From Sphaerosporella brunnea (Eukaryota > Ascomycota > Pezizomycetes > Pezizales > Pyronemataceae), in the NCBI GenBank assembly GCA_008704415.1, contig VXIS01000160.1, forward strand, positions 38,828 through 102,827: a stretch of DNA of 64,000 nucleotides, written 5' to 3'. This document shows, piece by piece, positions 55,759-64,000 of this stretch. Made by a program: the position numbers and the translations under genes. Below the pieces are notes generated by a model, which saw nothing but the letters and a program-made list of their open reading frames with translations, was not told the DNA's origin and did no database searches. How positions within the stretch are numbered: the first letter of the stretch is position 1; each line of letters opens with the position of its first letter.

Positions 55759-58206
55759 GTTTGTGGTGGTGGTGGTTGTGGTGGTGGTAGTAGTGGCGGT
55801 TCGTGTTAGAGCTTAGAGCTTGACGTCGCTAAATAGGAACTGGACCAAAACCCAAGTCACAAGTTCTCACCCTTCTTCGACTTTTAGAATTTTCTGCGTC
55901 CAAGCTATTTTTGCACGCTCCTTTCGATTCCGCCCGCCTTTAACGAACTGTCGGGTACTCACCTGCAGGCATACTTCCTACATCAGTACTGCAGCGAACT
56001 TTGAGGATGGTACAAAATTTTGCGGTGACAGGAATTTTGTAGAGTATGGTGGCGGCGCAAATACTCTGAGGTTCCCCGACACCTCCACCACCCCCCACCG
56101 CCTTCACCACTCCGCATCACCTCTACCCCTCTGGGTACCGCCTCACTCGTTTGAGAGCTACAATCCGGTACATACGGTGAGCCCGACACCGATGATGAGG
56201 AAGATTCGGGGTCTACGTCCGACGATGAGTTTGCGGAGCACAATACCGCACCAGTTCAAGTTCTTGTCCTCTCCAACTTGGCGCGGGCTACCCGAATCCT
56301 CCTCTGTTCAGGCCGGGAAGAAGGAGAGTGCCGCATGCCCAGGCATGGGATGTCGGTGTTTTGAAAGGCGGTGAAGATTCTGAGGACGATGAATATGAAT
56401 ATTTGTCGTTCTTTAGGGTTGGAAACATCCTTGAGAGTCTTCCCACAGTTCGTCGAATCGTCAGTCTCTACTGCCTAGGATTGGCCCGTTTTAAAGGGGG
56501 GGTTTTTTTTTTTTGGGGGGGGGGGGGGGGAGGCTCTGTCTTTTCTTTCATCCTGTCCTTCTGTTACATGACGTGGGCCTTATTCTTCCATTTACGGCTC
56601 AAAAGTCGTCTTTTTTTAAGCTGCTGGCAATCGTAGAGCACAGCGAGTGAAAAATTGTGATAGGAGTCAAACACCTGCACAAAATTTTGTGGCTTCCTCA
56701 CTATCACTCGTCTACCCTTCAAACAAATCTGATTCAAAGGGCATAATTCCAAGCTCAACAATATTGGCCTTCATTCAAGGGGCATAAAGGAGAAGACTCT
56801 GAACTCAGCAATACCGCGCTAAACCAAAGAGAGCCCAGCCCCTACTTGCCGAATGCGCGCTTCTCACTCGCGCCGCCGATGAAACGGCGCTCACTCCACA
56901 CACCACCATTCCCCGGGATCTGGAGCGAGGAAGAAAATCCCACGACAAGAGTATATATTTCTTAGGCTGTATGTAGCTGCAAAGGTCCTCAAGGTTGCTG
57001 AACTCGAAGAACCCTAAGTATTGTACAAGCAAGCAGTAAATTGTGAATTACAATTCCCTGGAGTTTTATAGGCCGAAAGACTTGTCAGCTTTTATCCACG
57101 CAATCACAAGCTGCAAAAAAGTACCTAGCCTACATGTATGTAGGGTACGTAGTACCTCATTACAACGAGGACGATGATGATGCTCCTTTGCTGGTACAGT
57201 TGGGGAAGCCTTAAACCTGAGTGAAAAAGACCTCGACTTTGACCCGAGATGGCAACACAACAACGCGATGAATTAGAAAACGGAGCGCATAGGGCGATAG
57301 AGGGAATGCAAGAGGTCCTTTCTGTGCGCTTCGATTATTTTATAAGGGCGTGGTTGATTTTCCAACAAATTAAAAGTAAAAAATCAATTTTGGTTTGAGG
57401 GGTCCACCTTACTTAGTGCATTAATTGACTTTCTTAGGTAATAGTATGTGTGACTAATAGGTGCTAACTTTCTAATCGGGAAGTATTATGCTACATATGT
57501 TACACACTCACCGCTTCGCGATGAGTCATGTAAGAAGAGACATCCTCTTGCTTAGGCAGGCAGCTACGCCAACTCTTCGTTGAAGGGTACTCCTTCAAAA
57601 ACACATCCAGTAGCTACGCGGGTTTTCACGCGATTTGGAAATTAAAAAATGATCTATTTTTTCCAACTTGGATGTCCGCCCACCCACCAGCACTCTGGTT
57701 TAAGGCGTCCCCAACTGTAGCTGGAGTACGGACGGACCCTGTTTAAGCCTGTGTTGTGTACTCCATCCGGGCTCGCTTCCCCGACACCGTTAGCCGGCGT
57801 CACGCGACGGTTGCATATCCGCGTCTTTTTACCTCCGAAACTCAGGCGAGCTCTTGGGGGCGGGTGCGGGCGTCGTCGATGTGAAGTTAGGGGATTCCGG
57901 ACGATCCCACCACCAGCAGCAGCAGCAGCTGTGGGATGAAGGGGTGGTGGGAGCTCCCGTACATGGTCTGATCTGGTCCGACTGTTTATATCTTGAACTT
58001 TCCGCTGTAGTTTTTTCCTTCTTTCTTTCCCTCTTTTCTTTCTGCATTCACGGTAAATAAAGTTTAACTTCCTCCCCCGTGCTGCTCGCTCGCACACACA
58101 AAAACCTCAAAGTCGAGAGGTTTTGGCCTTGTTCAGTTCACACACCCCCCCGTTCCACACCTCGAGAGAAGAAAAAAAAGAAAACAGTCCCCAAAACACC
58201 ACAACA
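55759..58206. other. Gene-poor interval, 2.4 kb
   Basis: No gene can be supported. Two acidic stretches in different plus frames at about 56170-56420 (reading DTDDEEDSGSTSDDE and GGEDSEDDEYEY) may be relics of one exon. A T/G homopolymer pair lies near 56503-56530, and a CAG/CTG-type run near 57911-57929. Confidence 0.4.
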
Positions 58207-58510
58207 ATGCTTCACCAGACTATTCGCCACTACTCCCAAAACGCCATGAAGAAGACTAGATCTCCGCAGGCTATCATCGTCTACTCGTACATGGTGGTAT
58301 GTCCTTGAACGCCCTGGTGGACTACAATGCTGCAGTGCCCAGCTAAGAAACACGCAGGCCGGTTTCACTCTTCCGTTCGCTGGTCCGGTGGCTTCCAAGA
58401 TCCGTGGCGGTGACGACAAGCAGGCCAGGTGTGTATGCTCCGATGAGTTGGGGGGTATGGGCTGACATCGGAATAGCTCGAACATGAGTCTCCACCACTG
58501 CTGCCGTTAA
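58207..58510 (+). CDS. Small putative mitochondrial membrane protein, 64 residues
   Basis: Exons 58207-58296, 58358-58428 and 58477-58510 splice in frame to 64 residues. The N-terminus MLHQTIRHYSQNAMKKTR is basic and amphipathic like a mitochondrial presequence. It is followed by a hydrophobic stretch AIIVYSYMVAGFTLPFAGP, then KIRGGDDKQASSN. The three exons have proper GT-AG borders, and the leader upstream is A-rich. I do not recognise a family; size and layout resemble small respiratory-chain or ATP-synthase accessory subunits. It is convergent with the next small gene. Confidence 0.65.
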
Positions 58511-58862
58511 GGAGGGTGTTGAACGACTGGGTTGGCGTTGCGATCATTTTCTCTGGCGTTCAGGTGTCTTCCGAGTTTTTGCCGGCAAACCATTATCTGC
58601 TTCAACAAGTGCTTTTCTTTTTCCGTTTCTCCAAGCTGTCGAGACGAGATCTGCTATTGTTCACGTTTTTTCTTCCCGACAAAAGCTAGATGCTGTACAG
58701 AATCAAATTGTAATTCATACAAATACAAGTAGAGTGTTGTGATGTGTATCATGCCTTGCTGCCCTCTGCTCGCAGCCAGATTTCTTTCGCCGTCATGTAG
58801 AAGTATCATACACCGCCGTGATCATTTTTGTGCCATCCATCCCAACTGCGCCTAAACAGTTC

Positions 58863-59206
58863 TCAACTAAACCGATCACCTTTGGGACTTCTGAACACCT
58901 CCGTAGCTTCGTATTTGCTCTTTTCGCGCACACGCTCGTTTTCGTTCTGGGGCTCGTGCCGCGTCGGTGCTGGATCGCCGCCGGCTTCTTTCGCAGGACT
59001 GGACTGCGCGTAATGGCTGCCGTAGAGCATCTCATTCTCCTCTGTTATACACGCATCAGCTTGTGCGCAACCTACACCACCAACGGCTGGCTGGGTAACG
59101 TACGCTGCTTCCGCTGCATCTGCATGAACTTCTCTCGGCGGGAAGCATCGATTTCCCGCTTCGCGAAGTAGTATGCACCGCCACCTGCAAGCATGAGGGC
59201 GGTCAT
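58863..59206 (-). CDS. DUF4748-like small membrane protein, 93 residues
   Basis: Exons 59206-59104 and 59041-58863 encode 93 residues. A short hydrophobic start (MTALMLAGGGAYYFAK) is followed by REIDASRREKFMQMQRKQQ. A hydrophilic part follows, with the ending SKYEATEVFRSPKGDRFS, which is what I associate with the fungal DUF4748 family of small, probably mitochondrial proteins. The 62-nt intron has GTACGT and AACAG borders and joins in phase. An upstream exon is possible, since an acceptor-like TGACAG lies just before the Met. Its start is 710 bp from the divergent SSL2 start. Confidence 0.7.
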
Positions 59207-59916
59207 GCCTTGCCTGTCACACGGAGCCGTCCGTCAGCTCGCTGTTGCTATCGCCGTGCCGGTGGATGGAAGGTACCAGAATGATTTGACCTATGTCATC
59301 GTTAGAGGCGGGTGGTGCTTGGAGGGGGAGGTGGGATGTGTACTGTGTTCATGTTGAGGCTGTTTTTGCTGTTCTATGGGTTGAATGCAGAGGTAGGATT
59401 CGAATTGAGGGGATCCGGTGGTTATCGTAACGCCAGGTTTTCGCAATCAAGCGGCGGGATTTTCGGGCGGAGATGTTAGATGAAGTCAGACCACTTCCCG
59501 AACCAACTTCATGTGGCGGTGGCGGTGGCAGTGGCGGTGGCAGTGGCTGACTGGCTTGGCGCTGGATATAAGATAAGGACCACAGCACTGTTCTAAAGGC
59601 TTTTCAGTGAGCCCAAACGTGAGCTCAAGAGTGTAGAGGAATCGTTTGTGTTTCAAGTAGTTGAACTTCTTCAAGGATCTTTTGTTGTTGAGTCACTTTT
59701 TGTTTTGTTTTAATCATAATGTGTTGTTGAGTCACTTGTGTGGACGAGGCTGAGTAGCGGAGAGAGCTATAACCAAGCTTCACCTTCATCTCATCCCATC
59801 CCTCAACAACCACACTCGACTCAACCTCGACCAAACCGCAGAAGAGTGTACTACTACTAACCGGAAACCCAAGAACCAAGCAACGCAACCGCATTTTCTA
59901 CAATATCAAACTCGCT
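59207..59916. other. Divergent upstream region, DUF4748-like / SSL2
   Basis: Contains a GGTGGC-type hexamer microsatellite at about 59515-59548. No gene recognised. Confidence 0.4.
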
Positions 59917-62712
59917 ATGCCTCCAAAACGCAAAGCGCGTACGTCAATCCCGGAGGCGTTAAAGGCTTCCAAACCCAAGGCTACAACTGCACGCAATCGC
60001 GGTGCTAAAACTGTCACAGCCGGAGCTTCCGTCGGCCCCAAGCGTTCGCGAACCGGTACCCCCGCCGCGACTCCGGCCGCCTCCATTGGCAGCGAAGACG
60101 ACTACTCTGACAGCAGTGGTGATGAGGTTGCGGAGGAGGACATGTCAAGTCGGCATCCCCAGCACAGGAATAAGAAAGCCAGGACAGCGCTAAACCCTGA
60201 CTATTCAGGAGTGATCAATAAGTTCTCGATAACCGGACACGAGAATGTGGATGCGGTTGCCACGAAAAAGGTCGACGCGGCGTCGAAATTCTTCGTGAAA
60301 CGCGGTCGCGATAATACCCATCTTCAGCTGAAACTGGGACACGCGTCGAGACCGCTCTGGATCAACCCCGACGGAACTATAATCTTGGAGAGTTTTAATC
60401 CGCTTGCCTCGCGCGCGCAGGAGTTCTTGACTACTATCGCAGAGCCTCAGTCGCGCCCACAGTACCTGCACGAATACAAGATAACCGCGCATTCGCTGTA
60501 TGCGGCCGTCGCGTCCGCAGGTCTTACCCCCGAGGATCTGTTGGGAACCTTGGAGCGCTTCTCCAAGATTGCCGTGCCCAAGACAATCGCACAGTTCATC
60601 AAGGACACGACAGAATCGTACGGAAAGATCAAGCTTGTCCTTAAGGATAACAGATACTTTATTGAGAGCAAAGACCCCCAGATGCTTCAGAAACTACTCA
60701 CCGACCAAGAGATTGGGCCCCTTAGATTGCAGGAAGTTGTCAAAGAAAAGGCTCCGCAGAGAGGTCAACTGGTGATCCCGGGCACGAAAGAGGCTGCCGG
60801 CCTTAAGCAGGCGCCCAACCAGCCCCGAGTTCCAAATGCGAATGCGCAGAATACTGAGGGAGGGCAGCAAGGAACCACGGACGACTTGTTCACGTCTATC
60901 ACAGGTATCAAGGAAGATGAAGAAGGTGACGATGATGAGGATGAGGATACAGTGCACTCATTCGAGATCTCGGCGGAATCGGTCGAAACCGTTCAGAAGC
61001 GTTGCTTTACTCTGGGATTCCCGATCTCCGAGGAGTACGCCTTCAGGGATGATACAAAGAATCCCGATCTGAACATCGATCTCAGACCGCACGCTCGAAT
61101 TCGTTCGTACCAAGAAGTTAGTCTCAATAAAATGTTCGGTAATGGACGTGCAAAGAGTGGAATCATCGTGCTGCCGTGCGGTGCCGGTAAGACTCTGGTG
61201 GGAATCTCGGCCGGCTGTACAATCAAGAAGAGTATCGTAGTTTTGGCCACATCAGCGTGAGAAGTCCCAGTCCAGAGTGCACACAAGATCGCAACTCCTG
61301 CTATCTGTTACCACTGGATCTGTGCTGACGTCTCATGTGTATAGTATGAGTGTTGTCCAATGGGCGCAGCAGTTCAAGACATGGAGCAATATTGACCCAG
61401 ACCAAATCGCCACTTTTACCTCCGAAAACAAGACAGCCTTTAAGGGGGACGCCGGTATCATTGTTTCAACCTATTCCATGGTTACCCAGACCAGAGGTCG
61501 ATCCCATGACTCTGAGAAGATGATGCAATTCTTGATGGGCCGTGAATGGGGTCTCTTGATCCTTGACGAGGTGCACGTCGTCCCGGCCGCCATGTTCCGT
61601 AAAGTGTTGACGTCCATCAACTCACACGCCAAATTGGGATTGACGGCTACGTTGCTGCGAGAAGACGACAAGGTCTCTGACCTTAACTTCCTGATCGGCC
61701 CGAAGTTGTATGAAGCCAACTGGATGGAGCTTGCGGAACTCGGTCACATTGCGAAGGTTCAGTGTGCGGAGGTCTGGTGCCCAATGAGCCCAGAGTTCTA
61801 CACTGCTTACCTCAATGAACCGGATGCCCGAAAGAAAACGCTCCATTACATCATGAACCCTCGGAAGTGGGTTTCAATGTTCCCTTCATTGCCCCCTCCT
61901 TTACTGACGAAAAGCACAGATTCCAGGCGTGTCAGTTCCTGATCGACCATCACGAAAAGCGTGGTGACAAAATTATCGTCTTCTCCGATAATGTCTACGC
62001 CTTAAAGGCCTATGCCTTGAAGCTCAAGAAAGCGTTTATCTACGGCGAAACGCCTCAGCAAGAGCGTATGCGCATTCTGGAAAACTTCCAGCTCAACGAC
62101 CAAGTCAACACCATCTTCTTGTCCAAGATCGGTGATACATCCCTAGATCTTCCCGAGGCCACCTGTCTTATCCAGATCTCTTCGCACTACGGTTCCCGTC
62201 GTCAAGAGGCACAGCGTCTGGGCCGTATCCTCCGAGCCAAACGCAGGAACGACGAAGGCTTCAACGCTTTCTTCTACTCGCTCGTCTCCAAGGATACCTC
62301 CGAGATGTACTACTCCTCTAAGCGACAGGCGTTCTTGGTCGACCAGGGATACGCTTTCAAGGTCATCACGCATTTGCAGGGAATCGAGAACCTCCCTGGT
62401 CTTGCATACTCGACTCTTGCGGAGCGGAAGGAGTTGCTCGAGGAGGTCATGCTGCAGAACGCCGAAGCGGGAGGCCAGGAGAAGGACGACTTCGACAATG
62501 CCACCGGACTGAGCTATAACGCCAACCGTCGCGGAGCGAAGAACAGAAGGACAAAGGGCAAGCTCAGTGAATTGTCGGGTGGCAACACTATGGCGTATAT
62601 GGAGCGGAACAAGAGTAAGAATAAGGACTTGAAGAAGAGTCAGTTCTTCAAGAAGCTCAACAGGGAGACAGAGCGAAGGAAGAAGGAGCAGTTGGAGATG
62701 TTGAAAGGGTGA
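59917..62712 (+). CDS. SSL2: TFIIH DNA translocase Ssl2/XPB (Rad25)
   Basis: Exons 59917-61256, 61345-61866 and 61920-62712 encode 884 residues. The 3'-to-5' translocase of TFIIH opens promoters and supports nucleotide excision repair. Helicase motifs are Walker [12 protein letters not shown] (Lys425), DEVHVVPA (Asp521, the DEVH box), GLTAT, the XPB-specific RED motif in [10 protein letters not shown], and motif [13 protein letters not shown]. The N-terminal damage-recognition-like part and basic nuclear-targeting stretches precede it, with an acidic linker at about 330-348. The C-terminus is Lys-rich. Intron 2 (61867-61919) is fixed by NPRK-FQACQFL continuity. Confidence 0.94.
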
Positions 62713-63129
62713 TTTGGAGGCATGAGTGTGAGGTATGGTTTGGGAGGATATCTACCTGGAATTTGCACATGGGCGCTGTCTTCTTGGGTTTCTGTATTGT
62801 ATAATACATAGAATGTGGGATATGGCAAAATGAGCTTGAATCTTTTTGTACGCAGAGATCATAGGGGTTTTTCCCTCAAAGCAGTTGGTGTCAACATTGA
62901 ATATTGCCCACCGAGTGCGAAGCCATGCTCAATCAGGCACTAAATACTTCTAACTAGCAGCAACACTGAAGTTATCCCGCGAAACATCAGCATCACAAGG
63001 CTGTTTAACCTTACCCAAACCCCAAGCGAAGTTGCCGCAACTCACCAGCCCAATTGACCAAACACATATCCTGAAATTCACAGCGGGAGATTTGGAACAT
63101 TTGCTATATACAAGATTTTGCTGCTGCCG
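62713..63129. other. Intergenic region
   Basis: SSL2 3' region; nothing recognised. Confidence 0.4.
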
Positions 63130-63370
63130 AAGGGTACCTATGTCCGCTTCCCTCTCGTTCTTCAAAATGAAGCAGAACTTTTCGCAAGTTCCATCAGCTC
63201 CTTGACTTTCCCTGGAGGAACTGCGGGATGTGTCCGCAGAGAGTTCAACCGAGGTCCTATCAAGAGGCTGAGTAAGGCTAAGAAGGAGAAGGCTGAGCTG
63301 ATCGGCCCGGTCATCAGTATCTACCCTGGAAAAGAGTTCAACCAGGTCGAGATCAAGTAAGTCCGAGATG
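63130..63370 (+). pseudogene. Decayed 40S ribosomal protein S15 (uS19) gene
   Basis: Pieces of uS19 occur in order but in shifting frames with deletions. RTFRKF is fused to QLLDF (about 63173-63209, lacking the usual SYRGVDLD). LEELRDV follows at 63212, then RREFNRG, then IKRLSKAKKE. About 20 residues are absent before IGPVISIYPGKEFNQVEIK, which ends at 63359. A donor-like GTAAGT follows, so introns may remain, arguing against a retrocopy. The rest of the protein is not seen after 63370. A functional RPS15 must lie elsewhere in the genome. Confidence 0.7.
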
Positions 63371-64000
63371 GTTGGCTGAGTTCTCTGTGTCTTAGTAAGT
63401 TTCCTGGGTGAATAAGGCTGACCATTTTGCAGCAAGCACGGTTTACATACCAAAGCAATGGAGTTCTTTTTTCTGAATACTTACGTGGAAATGCCTGCCG
63501 ATCCCAGAGTATGAAAACCTCGGTTCTGAAAGGTCAGCGCTCTCTCCGTGCTGTAGATACTCTAGATAGATAATATACACACCCACAGCTGAGCGGAAGC
63601 GCGGTTTGTACGCGTATGCGTTGGACGCGGCTTGCTGTCAGTGCGGCGATCATCCAGCTCAGCTCAATCTTGGCCGGAGCATCATCGTTAGACCTCTTCT
63701 GGAAGCCGCCGCCGGGCTTGATCATCATGAGCCAACCACCCTATCACAGCCTGTTTTCTGGCACATGAACGCCTCAAGCGAAGACAGTGGAAGTTGCAGA
63801 CGAACGTTAACTGACCCACAGGCAGCTGAATGGACACACGAGCCCCTCCTGATTTGCCCCCATGTTCGCTCCGCATGTGCGCCGCTAACGGCCTGGAAAT
63901 AAGTGCGGATAAGTTTTCCCTTCTGGATGATTTGGCCTTTTCCCCAGGGAGAGTACCTACTAGGCAAGTAATTGCTTCAAGCTCGGGTTAGGGTTGCTCC
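63371..64000. other. Terminal interval of the window
   Basis: No gene recognised. Short frames on both strands lack family features. The window ends in unassigned DNA. Confidence 0.4.

Noticed and set aside
55820..56636. Two overlapping plus-strand frames with acidic stretches
   Set aside because: Frames are inconsistent, no splice model joins them convincingly, and no family was recognised.
63980..64000. TTAGGG-like GGGTTAGGG at the window end
   Set aside because: Only about one and a half units, with unrelated flanks. Not evidence of a telomere.
1..64000. CRISPR arrays, rRNA genes, biosynthetic gene cluster
   Set aside because: No regularly spaced repeats, no 5S or other rRNA segment, and the single P450 has no polyketide, peptide or terpene synthase nearby.

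Overview
The window is nuclear DNA of a filamentous ascomycete (Pezizomycotina); order and species cannot be read from it. Genes are dense, GC-rich in coding parts and cut by short GT-AG introns of about 49-100 nt with CTRAY-like branch sites. The housekeeping set is eukaryotic and fungal: Ubc13, Rpl24, Gna1, Ipi1, Trm44, dUTPase, glucokinase, Ubp6, Nup53, Ssl2. Repeats are Tad-type LINE fragments and TA-flanked DNA elements. Exon joins were worked out by hand from splice signals, phase and protein continuity.

Layout. 0-9 kb is a compact block: UBC13, a fresh 5'-truncated LINE, RPL24, GNA1, IPI1 (divergent from a roadblock-type dynein light chain), TRM44 and a dienelactone-hydrolase-like gene. 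10.7-12.6 kb holds a cytochrome P450. 13-20 kb is gene-poor, with two decayed LINE copies, a small palindromic element, the dUTPase gene and a broken glycolipid-transfer-protein gene beside it. 20-24.7 kb has a tRNA-Gly(UCC), a DUF262 protein and a glucokinase. 26.9-28.6 kb has an intronless signal peptide peptidase. 28.6-35.2 kb is an island with no host gene; it holds three inverted-repeat DNA elements, one with a transposase remnant, and a tRNA-like relic. 35.2-44.6 kb carries a membrane GH16 glucanase, a large family-2 glycosyltransferase, a small secreted protein and a second identical tRNA-Gly. 44.8-51 kb has a secreted FMN-barrel protein, UBP6, a methyltransferase and a Nup53-like nucleoporin. 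51.4-63.5 kb has an RRM/zinc-cluster protein with six exons, a PRCC-domain protein, two very small genes in the 58-59 kb interval, SSL2, and an RPS15 pseudogene.

How they work together. There is no operon-like pathway or recognisable biosynthetic cluster. Several genes serve shared processes: GNA1, GH16 and GT2 in cell wall and surface polysaccharide; RPL24, IPI1 and TRM44 in translation and ribosome assembly; UBC13 and UBP6 in ubiquitin; SSL2 in transcription and repair. Close divergent pairs (IPI1/roadblock, FMN-barrel/UBP6, DUF4748-like/SSL2) probably share promoters.

I found no convincing wholly new system. The most useful unusual points are a recent LINE insertion with a perfect 15-bp target duplication, a 3'-terminal LINE hairpin kept in three copies, TA-flanked transposons with long inverted repeats, three stop-free in-frame 51-nt introns, two pseudogenes of conserved genes, and many very long mononucleotide runs.
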